This document shows positions 47,035 through 59,739 of a stretch of DNA of 64,000 nucleotides, piece by piece. Source of the DNA: Lichtheimia corymbifera B2541 (taxonomy: Eukaryota > Mucoromycota > Mucoromycetes > Mucorales > Lichtheimiaceae); the NCBI GenBank assembly GCA_000697475.1, contig JNEU01000741.1:62001-126000 (forward strand), in the 5' to 3' direction. The translations under genes and the position numbers were made by a program. The stretch's first letter is position 1. Each line of letters starts with the position of its first letter. The notes beneath the pieces are model-generated. The model saw only the letters and a list, made by a program, of their open reading frames with translations. It was not told the DNA's origin and did no database searches.

Positions 47035-48516
47035 ATGCTGCGGCGGTTTTCTCGTCTCCTTCTGGGAGTCTTTTCTTTGATCATCTTGTGTGTGCTATCG
47101 GTAGCTCTACTCCAAAACCGCTCTTCACTCTATAATCTGCAACGTGCAACAACATCATCCACCAGCGACGTCGATCCCGATACGTCACAGCCGAACCAAC
47201 AAACACTGTCATCTGAGCAATTTTTATCCTATCGTCGGATTGGGTGAGTACGAAGATGATGAAAAAGGGAAACGATGACTAACTTTGTATATGATAGCAA
47301 TGATTTCTTTCAGCAGTGGGATGCATTACGTGCGGGTGCACGACTTGCATACGAATCTAATCGTACTTTGTTGGCACCGCCCCTGCACCTAAGCATGGAA
47401 AATGACCCCGAATCACAGCGATGGATCCAAATCCCATGGTCAATGATATATAGTGTACAACCCATCAAAGACAAATATGGTATCCGGATCATGGATGAAC
47501 TCGACAACGAAGACAAATCGATACTACCACCACCAGCACAGCTGATTCAAATGCAAAGCACGTCACCAGAAACATGGTCGAATCGTCTAAGTCAATGGTT
47601 GTTTCAGACATCGTCATCATCACAACAACAAGCGTCGTCGTCGTCATCCTCCAATCATCATGACGATGATGATGAGGATGCAATGACCACTGGATTACCT
47701 CCTTTACAAGTACCCCATCTGCAAGATTTTGTGGCGTTGGAAAATATGCCGCATGTGCGTTTTGGCCAAGGCATGTCCTTTCTTGTATACAGGCGAGAGT
47801 TCTTATCGGAGGCACAAAGAAGACTAGATCATGCGCTGCATAGTGATTTGCTGCTGCGACCTGATGGTGTGCAGCCTATTATGTTGGCAGCGAATCAAAT
47901 CATACGTACACTTGGGGGCTCTCGTCATTATGATGGACTTAACATCCGCTTCACCGAATACAACAATGTGACCATGGCTGATGACGAAGACGACCAAGAG
48001 GAAGAAGAAGAGGGAGAGGATCTGAAACTCTTGGAAACCAACAATGAGATATCTTTGGATGATGATGTGATTCTTGAATTGCTGAGTGGGTTACCAATCA
48101 ACCTTGCTGTATCAGCTGCATTGCCTGTACAAGCATCCACACGTTTGGCTGCCGTGATGAACCAAGCTGCCCCATCTTCCAAAGAAGCACTCTTGAGCGC
48201 TTGTATCGATTACAGACGCAATACGGATAATCGCTTCCCAGTCTTTTACCTTGTCACCGATATTGATCCTGCCGATCAACCAGACATGTTTTTACCTTTC
48301 TATCGCTTATTCCCATGCACATTTACAAAGCACGATCTCAGGCATCATTTAAACGTGGACATCCCATCTTTGATAGACCCATACATTTCGGCTCGTGGTG
48401 ATGCAACAACCAAGGACGACATCCTGGCATTACTACAACCCATTGTTGATATCATCGTGGCTGGTAGAGGTATTTCTTTGTGCGATGGCTTTTTGAAAAA
48501 GGATAAAATTGGCTGA
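47035..48516 (+). CDS. Type II membrane protein related to fungal O-fucosyltransferase-like glycosyltransferases (475 aa)
   Basis: Exons 47035-47243 and 47298-48516. An N-terminal signal anchor (LLLGVFSLIILCVLSVALLQ, residues 8-27) follows RRFSR, which suits Golgi type II topology. The start of the lumenal domain, FLSYRRIGNDFFQQWDALRA...YESNRTLLAPPLHL, has the pattern FLxYxxxGxxxQxxxLxxAxxLAxxxNRTLLLPP. That pattern is found in fungal proteins related to GDP-fucose O-fucosyltransferases (CigA-like). A second family-like block is VFYLVTDIDPADQPDMFLPFYRLFPCTF. Low-complexity Ser and Asp/Glu inserts sit in between. A donor-site Arg/His motif could not be identified with certainty, so catalytic competence is open. 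Confidence 0.55.
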
Positions 48517-50686
48517 TTATGGGTTGTTTATCTACATGCATTAACAGGCTATTCTTATTTGGAGCTGCCACCTTCCGGGAAATCAAACATTGTTGGCCTA
48601 CTACAAAAGATTCGTTATCAGAAATGATTGCACCCTATTGCCATGTAAAATAAAGCATCACCCATCGTACATATTGATTCCGAAAAACTTTCATTATGAT
48701 CCATGACAATGACCCTTTCCTAAAGTAGGCAGCTGCCCATTTCCTTTGACATGCACATTTATTGTTGACAGCTTTTGTGCGACAAAGCTCTTTTATTCTG
48801 CCCTCTTTTATCGTAAAATCGAAGCTGTTGGTGATTTCATATAGCTGAAAAGAGATCATTTTACGCATGCATGAGACGTCATTGCCGATCCATACTTGTT
48901 TGTAGCACTACAAATGTTCCAGATCAATAGGTACAGGCATCATGCATGGTCGGAAAATGTTGGCTGGGATCGAAGGAAAGGAGCCTAAGCATGAGGGGGT
49001 GGTACTACCAAGCACCTTTTATCTTGCATCCTCACGAATGTTTGTTGCATGCCATTTACTAATAGGCACAGTAGTAGTTGCTTGCTTAGTATGATTATCA
49101 TCGACGTGATGATGATGATGGCAAACGGGAAATGGGAGTTGTGTGGCGTTGTTGCTGGGCGGCAACACTGTCCCATCTTTTCCACTTGTTGTTGCTGTTG
49201 TTGTTGTTGTCCTATAGCAGCAGAAGCGACGAGCAAATGACTATGGTCACATCCATCAAATAGACCCATCATACCATATCCATTCTATTGCATTTGGATA
49301 AATGACGATTGGAAGTGGATGTAGTGGAGAGCTTGTTATTGATAATACTGCTTACGCCTTTTTAGGAGAAAAGCGTCTGCCCATATATGGGAGGTCGCGC
49401 AAAAACAAAGAGCAACGTAGCACTTTTGACGCAAATGTAACCCTCACATGCTTGCTGTATGTGATTGGGATATTACCATCAGCCCTTTGCACGTTTTTTT
49501 ATTCTGTTGTTCTCTATCTCCTGGTATTGGGTGCGTGTGTGTGTGCTCTTTCGCGCCGGAGCAAAATGATCTTTTTTGTGTATCATCCCTGGCCTCCCTC
49601 TTTCATCAATATTACATACGTCCCCTCCTCCTTATTACTGGCATCAGTGGTGGTGAGTGGTTCTTTCTATTGATAGGAGTTGCGTAATAAATGTGTATGA
49701 GAGTATCTTTTTTATATTGGGTTCGATCCTTCTTTCTTCATCAACGAGAGAACGATATGCCGTTTCTCCTTCTTGTATATGCTCAGTCCAAGCGAAAATA
49801 TATTCCATGTTGATCATAATCGTATTGACCAGATCATTCACCAATCATGTTGGCTTTTCACATTGCTGCTTTTGTGTTGTTGTTGTTGTTGAAAAACGCC
49901 TTTCATCATGCTGGTGCTGCGGTTGGCTCTTCTACTACTGTAAAACGATGATTAAGCTTTAAAGCGTAACTTTTTAAGAGGGCGAGTGGGTGGTTTGGGG
50001 GGTAGCGGAAGAGTATCCGCATGTGCGTCAATGATCGTGCCGCATGTGTACTACACCACAGTTGCCATGACCACTGTGCAACCCGAATCATTAAACACCA
50101 AATGTATGTGTGTGCACAGCACGGACACGTATTTTTAGACATTGTTCAACATTGGCCATTGATGTGTGTGTCAAGTGATGATGCTGTTGTGAATCCTCGG
50201 CTTGGCTCATCATTGTCATTCATCATGATGCTTTTTTATGAATGTAAAGAAAAAATAACAAACCATGGTTAGGCTTTTTGTTTGTTGGCAAAAGGTGGCG
50301 TGTGTATACAAGCGATAGGTACGTAGGATGGTATGGCAAGAGAAAATGATCAGCTCTCTCTCTCTCCTTCACACCCCAGCCCACTATTACGATGAATCAT
50401 GTTCATATATACATGACGATGTGTTGGTCTCTCTCCCCCCCCTTTTGGTTTCTCGTCTGGTCTACCCCTTGCATATTTAGCCTCCCCTCTTTCTTTCTCT
50501 ATTTCCAATTCTCGTTTTCACTCTCTTTTTTCTTCCACGTCTCATTTTCACTCATTTGTGCTTTACCTCCTTCAATCATTTTCTTTTCTTTTTCTTTCAC
50601 TCACTTTTTGTTGTAATACCATCATTTTTCCCTCTTGACATATTCATCATCCACAAACAACAACGCATTATTGACATACAATACAC
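48517..50686. other. Long intergenic region (2.2 kb), no gene recognised
   Basis: Frames such as 49302-49673 (plus) are hydrophobic, rich in TTT/TGT codons and not convincing. The region contains a GTT run (about 49190-49212) and a long pyrimidine-rich stretch (about 50430-50620) that probably belongs to the promoter and leader of the TBC gene. A T-loop-like GGGTTCGATCC at about 49719 lacks a surrounding tRNA structure. Confidence 0.45.
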
Positions 50687-53552
50687 ATGCCAGAATCAAC
50701 CATCGGAAACGACCTTACAGCTATTCCGACACAGCTGGTAGATGATCCTTGTTGTAAAAAGTTGGCAGATCCATCACCACAACCAACGAGAATGAGACGA
50801 CCCAGAGGAATGTCACAATCATTGCACTCGTACATTGATCATAATCGACCCTCGATTCTGCGGGCAGAGACAACGGATGATAATTTATTTGATCGACTTC
50901 AGGAACAAAATGCACGTCTTCCTCCTCAGGTACCAAATTGGGATTCAACGCCGTGATGATGATGAGCGCGCGCCTTTTTGTGTGATCACTCATATCCATT
51001 TATGTGTTGCAGGAATCAACCACGTTTATCCTTGCCCAAATCGAGCGTCAAAACAACTTGCTTGAAAAAGATCCAAAGGCCCTCAGTTTGCAATCCAACC
51101 ATTTGGTGGGCGATGAGACGACTGTACAACAATTGGTCACCGACAATGTCAATGCAAAGCAGCAACAGCCATCAACCACACCACCCATGACACCCACCCG
51201 TTGCCGTGTATCAGGAGAAGATGATATTGACTGGGACTTTTGGGAGGCTGTGATTCAAGACTTTGATCGAGTGGCCATACGGATGCCACATTTATTATCT
51301 GTCAAGCTACGAGGAGGTGTCCCTACTCCATTACGAGGATTGATATGGCAAGCCATGTGCAAGTCTGGCTCATTACACTTGGAAACGGTCTATGGTCAAC
51401 TATGCAACGAGCAATCACCTTATGAGCGTGTTATCCAGCGTGATCTGACACGGACATTTCCATGCATTGACATGTTCAAGCAAGAGGGTGGAGAAGGTCA
51501 ACTTGCCATGCGACGTATTCTAGAAGCTTATAGTCTTTATGATCCGGATGTGGGTTATTGCCAAGGTCTTGCCTTTGTCGTCGGCCCACTGCTCATGCAT
51601 GTACGTGACCTTTCATCACATGATTTTGTGAAACATTCACTAATACTTGTATACCATAGATGCCCGAAGTTCAGGCTTTTTGTGTGTTTGTACGCCTTAT
51701 GGAAACGTATGAAATGCGCCCCATGTTTACACACAAAATGGAAGGCTTGCAGTTGCGATTATATCAGTTTTCATGCTTGCTCAAGGAACATTTACCCGAT
51801 TTGGCTGCCCATATGGAAGCGCATGGTGTACATGCTGCCATGTACGCATCACAATGGTTCCTCACCTTATTTGCCTATGGATTCCCATTACCATTGGTTG
51901 AACGTATCTACGACATTGTGTTTGCCGAAGGTGCTGCAGAGACTATCATGCGTGTCGCCATTGCTATGCTCCGACGGGCTGAACCACGGATCCTTCAGGA
52001 GACAGAATTTGAAGACTTGCTCGATCATGTTACATCTCATCGATTATGCGACTCGTATGACAACCACGCCGATGTTATTGAAGATGCCACCGCTTTATCA
52101 AGTACTATCACACGCGAAAAGATGGATGAGCTTGCAGAGCAATACCAGCTCAATGGCGTGGATGATGACAACAACGTAGTGCTTCCACAATCATCATCAG
52201 GCACCAACAATGGCAATAATAGTCGATTCAGCTTCTTTTGGAGACGTAGCAAAAAGTCATCTGTTGTAAACAAGAAACAAGAGCAATTGAGACGATCGGC
52301 AAGTAGCAGCAACAGTATCAAGAAACGATGGTCAACGGCTGTCACATCCCCACCTTCATCGACATCACCTGATAGTGTGGGAGGTCGCGCTAGTTTCAGC
52401 TCAGTAAGAAGCTTTTCATCGTCATCTTTTATGATGGTGGATCCATCACCACCGTCATCTTTGACATCGTCTGGATCAGCCAGCAGCAAATATGTGACGC
52501 TTGAACAGCATGAAGAAGAAATACAACGATTATCATGGACACTGGCCCAACTCAACACCAAACATCAGCAAACCATTGATGAGCTTGTGGAACTCAAAAT
52601 GGATAAACAAGATGTCGAGAGCGAGAGAGATGCCCTAAAGATAACGGTGCGAGCGCTTGAAAAGGCAATTCGTCAAGGCAATAGTAGTGGTGGACGTTTA
52701 TCAACATCAGCATCCAATCGTCGAAGATCATCATCATCACCAGAACACGGCATGCACAAAGATTTAGAGGAGGATGACAGTGACAGTATGCATAGTTTAT
52801 CATCACCTGATGGGTGTTTCTCTGATGCCACGAGTCAAAGTGTTGCTACGACAATGGCGAGCTGCAGCAATGAGCATGATGGCAACAATAGCCATAGCAA
52901 CAGTGGTATGGATCTGCGATCGGAGCTTGTGCGAATCAAGGTGGAGAATTTTGAGCTACAGCAACAATGCGAGAAGCTTACTCAAGAAGTGGAGGACGTG
53001 CAATCCAAATTGGATATGGTGAACGAAGGACAAATGGCATTGGTGGACAAGATGATTACAACCAAAGCTGATATGGATGAAGTCCTCAAGGAAAAGAAAG
53101 CCAAGGACCTTGAATGGGTAGAAGCAACCCAAGAAAACAACGCCTTGAAAAAAGAGTTGGCTCATGTCAAGCAGCAATTGGCCCAAGCGCAGATGCAGGA
53201 TAACGAAGCCACGTGCACCAAACTCAACAGGATACGCGAACTCGAACGCGCCTTGGCTCAAGCGAAATTGCAGTTGGTCGAATATGAAACTGGCATGGTG
53301 GAATATAAACGTCGCACAACCATTGATTATGCACCACCACCACCTTCATCATCTGATATTAAGAACCGAACTGGCGTAGATATGCGCCGTGCATCAATGC
53401 AACATCCACCACAGCCACCATCATCCACCTCTTCTTCAATGACACGTTCATCTTCCATCTATGGCAGAATGTGGCATGCAATCACCCCTCGGCAATCAAC
53501 ATCTATTGAACCAGATTGTTTATCATCATCAATATCATCAGGCGATCAATGA
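50687..53552 (+). CDS. TBC-domain Rab GTPase-activating protein with C-terminal coiled coil (907 aa)
   Basis: Exons 50687-50929, 51013-51600 and 51660-53552. The TBC domain covers about residues 180-400. It keeps both catalytic fingers: VIQRDLTRTFP (IxxDxxR; Arg228) and VGYCQGLAFV (YxQ; Gln265). Flanking conserved blocks are KLRGGVPTPLRGLIWQ and ASQWFLTLFAYGFPLPLVERIYD. A Ser-rich linker follows, then long heptad-rich segments (KYVTLEQHEEEIQRLSWTLA and QQQCEKLTQEVEDVQSKLDM). This EVI5/Gyp5-like layout points to a GAP for a Golgi or exocytic Rab (Sec4/Ypt1 group), stimulating GTP hydrolysis in membrane traffic. The particular Rab is not determinable from sequence. The start is the first ATG after a long pyrimidine leader. 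Confidence 0.92.
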
Positions 53553-54177
53553 ATTGTACAAAAACATCACCACACACCTAGTATATACATATATAGTCTT
53601 CTTGTTATTATCAACTTTTTATCTACGTGCATTAAATTCTCATTCATTTGCTCCTTTGTGCATCTATCACACAAACACACCTTTTGGCGGGAAAAAGAAG
53701 AGGACAGGATTAAAAGCGCGATTGATGATCATAATGATTCTGTGTTACGGGAAGCATGGGTGGTGCCTTGCCATTGGCTATAAAAAGAACGTGCCTTTAG
53801 CTGCATTGTAATCAAGCTGAGATATGGATATTATTATCCTGGCATGGGATTTGTAATAGAAACACAGGTTTATTCGATGATTGAATAGGGAGAGAGATAA
53901 GAAGAATAGATACATGGATTGAGTATGTTATTATTATGAGAGATTGATGATGGTGTGAAATTGAAACATACGAGCAGAGCATTGTTACGAGAAGCTTCTC
54001 CTTGGCTGTCATTGGATGACCAATGGCGACACGCCAAGCTAACTGGATGATTTTCCATTTGCCACGTCAAGAAAGCACACGAATTTAAATACCACCATTC
54101 TTCGTTCTTTGGCCACCTCTTGCTTGTTCCTTTTTCCACACTTTGCTCTTTTCTCTCTTTCACTCTTCATTCCTATC
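53553..54177. promoter_or_regulatory. Calreticulin upstream region with a UPRE-like site
   Basis: CCACGTCA at 54062-54069 is the reverse complement of TGACGTGG, the unfolded-protein-response element bound by XBP1/ATF6/Hac1-type bZIPs. It lies 109 bp before the ATG and about 15-20 bp before the TATA-like TTTAAATACC. CCAAT followed nine bases later by CCAAG (54021-54039) is an imperfect ERSE-like pattern. Confidence 0.5.
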
Positions 54178-55551
54178 ATGAAAATCCCCACCATTGCTGC
54201 TGTCTTGGGTTTGGCTGCCTTGACTTCTGCCGAAGTGTACCTCCACGAGACCTTTTCTGATGGCGAAGGCTGGAAGGATCGCTGGACCGTATCCGAACAT
54301 CGCGAAGATCTAGGCAAGATGGCCGTGTCCACTGGTGAATGGTATGCCGATGAGAACAAGAGTGCTGGTTTGCGTACCACCGAAGATTATCGTTTCTACG
54401 CTCTCTCGACCCCTGTCAAGCCTTTCAACACCAAGGGCAAGGACCTTGTCATTCAATATGATGTCAAGAACGATCAAAACATTGATTGTGGTGGTAGCTA
54501 TCTTAAGGTAAACTAAACATACGATTGTGTATATATGGAATGGGTTATATTAATCATCTATGTGTTTAGGTGTTCTCGGATTCATTGGAACCCAAAAACT
54601 TCCATGGTGAAAGCGAATACAATATCATGTTCGGTCCTGACTACTGTGGCAGCAAAGCTATGGTCCATGCTATTCTCAACTACAAGGGCGTCAACCATGA
54701 CTTGAAAAAGACTGTATCAGCACCCAAGGACCTTCACACTCACACTTACACTCTTGTCATCAAGCCTGATCAGACTTACCAAGTTCTTGTTGATGGTGAT
54801 GAAAAGGCTGCTGGCAATCTTATTGACGACTGGAGCTTCTTGCCACCAAAGAAGATCAAGGATCCCAATGCAAAGAAGCCTGAGGACTGGGTCGATGAAG
54901 CTGAGATTGATGATCCCGAGGATAAGAAGCCTGAAGGTTATGATGACATTCCCGAATTTATTCCTGATCCCGAAGCTACCAAGCCAGAGGATTGGGATGA
55001 TGACATGGATGGTGATTGGGAAGCTCCTTCGTAAGTGTTCAAAGTGGGAATGATTGTTCGTGTGTTTTAAGATAAGCTAACCATGGCATATATATAGTAT
55101 TCCCAACCCTGACTACCAAGGTCCATGGAAGGCTAAGCGTATCCCTAACCCTGACTACAAGGGCCCATGGGAACATCCCGAGATTGACAACCCCGAGTAC
55201 AAGGTTGACAATGAGATTTACGTCTACGATATCAACAACATTGGCTTTGATCTCTGGCAGGTCAAGTCCGGTACCAGCTTTGACAACATTTTGGTGACCG
55301 ATGATATCGAGTATGCCGAAAAGATTCGCAAGGAATCTCTTGAGCTTGCCGAAAAGGAAAAGGAAGCAAAGAAGGCATTTGATGAGAAGCCCAAGGAAGA
55401 TGAAGAAAAGAAGGAATTCGTTGAAGAAGAAGAAAAGGATGAGGAGATCACCATTGACCTTGACGCTGAGGAGGAGGAGCCCAAGAAGGTTGAGGATGAG
55501 GAAAAGGAGGATGCTGAGGATGCCAAGAAGCCCGTCAAGGATGAGCTGTAA
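54178..55551 (+). CDS. CALR: Calreticulin, ER lumenal lectin chaperone (414 aa), ends KDEL
   Basis: Exons 54178-54507, 54570-55030 and 55098-55551. Residues 1-18 ([18 protein letters not shown]) are a signal peptide and the last four are KDEL, so the protein is soluble and ER-retained, unlike calnexin, which has a membrane segment. N domain: [28 protein letters not shown] and [21 protein letters not shown] domain: three IxDPxxxKPEDW-type repeats ([43 protein letters not shown]), then [17 protein letters not shown] and PEIDNPEYK. The C domain is acidic, with Glu/Lys-rich calcium-binding sequence. Role: calcium buffering and folding of monoglucosylated glycoproteins. A UPRE-like site in the promoter fits induction by ER stress. 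Confidence 0.97.
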
Positions 55552-55979
55552 ACAATCCCTTTCACTTCACTCAACATATTCACAATGATCCCTTTTGATT
55601 CTGCATTACAATTTGTCTACATACCGCCAATTCCATATCAACGCAACACACGCACCTCTCATGACACATAATCATCATTTGTTCTCGCCCCAACTTTTTT
55701 TTTTCTTCCGACACACTTTTTCACTCACTCTCACATAACACAAATCGAATGTAATATCTACCAACCCACATCTGCGTACACAGACTGAAAAGAAAGAAAA
55801 TGGTTAATCTATTTCCAGAACCCTTGTTATCAAATGGTGTGTTGTTTATTACGGTGAAACCTGTGTATCAGGCACATTTCCTATAGCTGGTTTCTCCTAA
55901 AGAGAAACACTTTAAATAATTCGGAAGAGACATACTTGCAAACAAACACTTTTTTCAATCCAACAAACAAACAATACAC
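55552..55979. other. Intergenic, AT/CA-rich, no gene seen
   Basis: The calreticulin 3' flank and the GH17 gene promoter. TTTAAATAATTC at about 55911 is TATA-like, about 70 bp before the ATG at 55980. Confidence 0.5.
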
Positions 55980-57248
55980 ATGGACCAAGAAAAACAACTA
56001 CATCCACCAGCACCAGATCAGGCGTTAGAGCAAGTAGCGCGAGAACAAGCAAGAAGCAAGCGTACATCATACGTGATCAAAGGATGTACCATTGCATTGC
56101 TCTTGGTAGTAATCGCTGCATTGGTTGCCTTGCCACAGATGTTTGGTGGATCCAACAATAATGACGATAATAATAATCGACATCATGACAATACGGCATC
56201 ATCACCGCCACCTCCACCTCCACCGCCTGTACCCTCTCCACATCCCAGTGGCCCTAATACTACGATCATTCGAGATACACGATTACATCAGTCATTCTAT
56301 GGCATGGATTATACACCTCATGGCAGTCAGTATTATGAAGGATGTGGTGTGACCTTGGATGCCGTACTAGAAGACATCAAGATCATGAGCCAATTGACAA
56401 CACGCGTACGGTTATACGGCATGGATTGCGATCAAGCAGGATTGGTGGTACAAGCAATCAAGCTCTTGCGTGTAGATATGGGCGTGATGCTGACATTATG
56501 GGTCGATGGTAATTCCACCACATACCAACGTCAATACAACACATTTTGGAAATTCCTGCAAGACCATGGTGCTGATCATGTATTGGGTGTCTCAGTTGGC
56601 AATGAAGCCGTGTATCGACGTCAAATGGAAGCAGCGGACTTGATCACATTAATGCAAGATGTCAAGCAACGATTGAAATCAATGGGGCTAGAGCAAATTC
56701 CTGTATTTACAACCGAGATTCGAGACTTGAAACACTTGATTCCTCATGAAGACGCTGTGCTTGACAATGTACATCCATTCTTTGCCGGTACACGTCCAGA
56801 GGATGCAGCTGATTGGACATGGCAATACTTCTATGATGTGGATCAGTACCCTACCCTGATTGATGCCAAAGGAAGGATGCAAGAGACACAAGCCAAACCC
56901 GCCATCATTTCCGAAATTGGATGGCCCACAGAACCAGCAGCCCATCGTGTCAAGGGAGCAGTACCATCCATAGCCAACCAGCAAACATTACTTGATACTT
57001 TTGTATGTCAAGCCAACCAACGACAGCTTCCGTATTACTGGTTCGAGTTCAAGGATCAACCATGGAAGGCGGCTTTGTTTAACGAGACGCGAGAGTCCTA
57101 TTGGGGTCTCTTTGATAAGGATCTCAATCTCAAGCCATCGCGCATACCCAAGTGCAATCATAATGTACATTCCTGGCAAAAGGGCAATTACACGGTCCCC
57201 CAACCTGCACCTCTTCCTGACAAGTCATCATCCAAAACCACTAACTAG
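55980..57248 (+). CDS. GH17 endo-1,3-beta-glucanase-like type II membrane enzyme (422 aa)
   Basis: A single exon. After a basic cytoplasmic stretch (REQARSKRTS) comes a signal anchor (CTIALLLVVIAALVALP, residues 36-52), then an Asn/Asp and poly-Pro linker, and the GH17 barrel from FYGMDYTPHG (about 107) onward. The catalytic acid is Glu209 in GVSVGNEAVYR. The nucleophile is Glu312 in IISEIGWPTEP. Further family motifs are TRVRLYGMDCDQ and YYWFEFKDQPWK. The topology and linker resemble fungal BtgC/Scw-type wall glucanases, which remodel beta-1,3-glucan at the cell surface. The C-terminal tail is Pro/Ser-rich. Length is normal for the barrel, and the enzyme looks complete. Confidence 0.92.
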   Translation: MDQEKQLHPPAPDQALEQVAREQARSKRTSYVIKGCTIALLLVVIAALVALPQMFGGSNNNDDNNNRHHDNTASSPPPPPPPPVPSPHPSGPNTTIIRDTRLHQSFYGMDYTPHGSQYYEGCGVTLDAVLEDIKIMSQLTTRVRLYGMDCDQAGLVVQAIKLLRVDMGVMLTLWVDGNSTTYQRQYNTFWKFLQDHGADHVLGVSVGNEAVYRRQMEAADLITLMQDVKQRLKSMGLEQIPVFTTEIRDLKHLIPHEDAVLDNVHPFFAGTRPEDAADWTWQYFYDVDQYPTLIDAKGRMQETQAKPAIISEIGWPTEPAAHRVKGAVPSIANQQTLLDTFVCQANQRQLPYYWFEFKDQPWKAALFNETRESYWGLFDKDLNLKPSRIPKCNHNVHSWQKGNYTVPQPAPLPDKSSSKTTN

Positions 57249-57349
57249 TAAACAATCATATCATTTAATTACATAATAAACTATTTCTATGCTTCGTTTT
57301 GCAGATATATCTCCTCTCAATCAATTGCAAAAGAAGGGATGCCCTTTGT

Positions 57350-59560
57350 TCCAGACACAATGTGAATCAGTCAGACTCTTATACTCCTCTCTCTCTTTAT
57401 CACAGTAGTTCCAAGTGGGTTCACTTTTACAATGCTGCATAACTCTTTCTACAACACAATGGATCAAGTACCCATGACCGGTACAACTCAGGAAGGAAGA
57501 TTATTACATTCGTTAACGCAGATTTTAATCCAACATCAATCACAAGAGATAGGTTGAGGGGTACAATGAATTGCTCCAATAGGGAAGATGCATCGATGTG
57601 AGAAGTTATCTATCCTTTGGGCGTGTATGGTGCGAAAGAGAATTGAATGACACTTTATGCGTGATCAAAATATGCAGTTGGATGGAGATGATGGTTGTAA
57701 ATAGTTGACAGGTTGCACGAAGGATGATCATAGTGGCTGCCATGGCATAGGGTGTAAAGCACATGAAGGATGTACCGAGCATCCAGCAGGTGATAGCAAA
57801 GCATCAAGATCAAGCTGACGAAGGATACGTAAGAACAAAGGTCGTTTTTTCCATGCGTTGTGTATATCCATATCCCTCCATCCCACATACCAAACCAATA
57901 TTCATATTCGTATCCATATCCATAAGAAATCGTATGTATTGAAGCAAGTTGCCGCGCGTAAATGAAGCTCCTTCTATACGATGACTATCTGCTGTTCACG
58001 TAAAAAGGCTGCAAGGCAGGGTGCTGCAAGCAAAGAACGCGGTTCGAGAATGAAATAGAGCTTCCTTACAGCAGCTGCTATCACGTTTAGTCGTGGCAGA
58101 GGAGTAAGCAAGAGAGCGTGTGCTGTAGTAAAATGACAAGGCTGTGAACGCTGTTTGACACAATGGAGTAAAGAGCTTGCTAATGGCTGCTGCTGTTACG
58201 ATTGGTTGTGGCAGAAGAGTGTATAAGAGAACGTGCAGTGTCAAGGAACGCTGGTGTTGTAGTGTGGTGAACACGCCATGGTCTTGTCATTCAGTCAAAG
58301 GCGATCGGACCAAGGCAGTTGTAGGATCGACATGATGGGTTGAAGCAGGACAATCGTTCGCAGGTGGTGGTTGTACTTGAATGGGGCAACGGTTGAGAAT
58401 GGGAGGAGGAAAAGGGAAGAAGCTGAAAGTGGAAGAAGTGGAAATTAAATAGGCCAGGCACAGTCAGACAAATCCATGCACACTGTAATTAATGCATGAC
58501 CTTGAGATTGCCTCTCTCGATCCTCAAACTTCCACACAATATGCTATACGACATTCTGAACAACTTTGTATTAATAAAGAACCCACACTTCATTCAGAGA
58601 TTTTGAATGGGAGGGTATAATGTGAGGTTTACTATGATCGATGGAAATTGGGAAAGCGCCGGATTTATGAAAAAGTCATTTAGTATAAATTACCTTGGGG
58701 TTGCCTCCCTTGAACATGAAACTTGGTAAGCAGGGTCGCTGAGTCATGCTGATCAACTCCATTCATTTAAAAACCCGTAAGTTTCATTATGGTGTTTTAT
58801 GAATCGGGCGGTCCAAATACAGGTCGGACGGAACGCAAGCAGGGTGTATAGTGCATACCCCCGCAGTTGTCCACCTCCATCGTGAAACTTGGTCAGGACG
58901 GTGGGCTTCGACATGCTGATCAACTCCATTCATTTAAAAACCGTATGCTTCATTGTGAGAATTAAAATGGGGGCGCCTGACGATGAACGGACAGCTATAT
59001 ATATAGGGGGGACGGTTTTATGACCTCCAGATTGCCCATCTCGAACTTGAAACTTCCATCACAAGGTTCTCTGGGACACGCTGATCAATATTATTCTCAT
59101 AAAGACCTAATGCTTCATTTGAAAATTTTGAATGGTAGGGTGTAATAGGGGATTGGCTATAGAGGACGGAAATTCCGCACGCGTCCAAATTCGTGAAATG
59201 TCGATTAGTATGCAGTACCTTGGGATTCCACATTTCAAACTTGAAACTTGGCCAGATGGTACTCGCAGTCATGCTGATCAACTTCATTCATTTAAAAGCG
59301 CATGCTTCATTATGAGATCTTTGAATGCGGGACGGGCCATATATAAGGAGAGACGATGAACACGGAAACGTACGGCCCATGTCCCCGAGATTGTCCAGCT
59401 CAGACTTGAAACTTCCAGACAAGGTACTTTTAGACATGCTGAGCAACTTTGTCCTATTAAAGGCCCCACGTTTGATTGTAGATTCTACAGATTCAGGTGA
59501 CTTTATGTTTTACATATGCTCTATTGACCGTAACTCGGCCAAACTGGCTCGGATCAAAAA
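57350..59560 (-). repeat. Dispersed repeat copy E (type-2 outer end, R2 body, R1 modules)
   Basis: 57360-58620 is closely similar to the reverse complement of 11570-12830 (shared landmarks include ACAATGCTGCATAACTC and TTAATCCAACATCAATCAC). R1 modules then run to about 59560 with the core CATGCTGATCAACT at 58745, 58913 and 59271, as in copy D. No intact gene. The outer end starts about 100 bp after the GH17 stop codon, showing how close the repeat lies to that gene. Confidence 0.75.
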
Positions 59561-59739
59561 ACTTGAACGATGGAGATGAATGTATGGAACAGGCTCATCA
59601 TTCCATCGTGGAAAAATAGGCAAAAGTTGGGAATGGAAGAAAGTGACTATCAGCTGCATATGGATGGCCCGGCACTGAAGAGTGCATAGCACCCTTCCAT
59701 TCATGCATAATAGGCTGTGTTACACAAACACGCCGTTCT

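Noticed and set aside
49302..49673. 123-residue hydrophobic frame in the long intergenic region
   Set aside because: Composition follows local TTT/TGT-rich DNA, there is no promoter-like element or family similarity, and an overlapping frame is equally long.
49715..49735. GGGTTCGATCC, a tRNA T-loop-like sequence
   Set aside because: No acceptor, D-arm or anticodon-arm pairing can be laid out around it.
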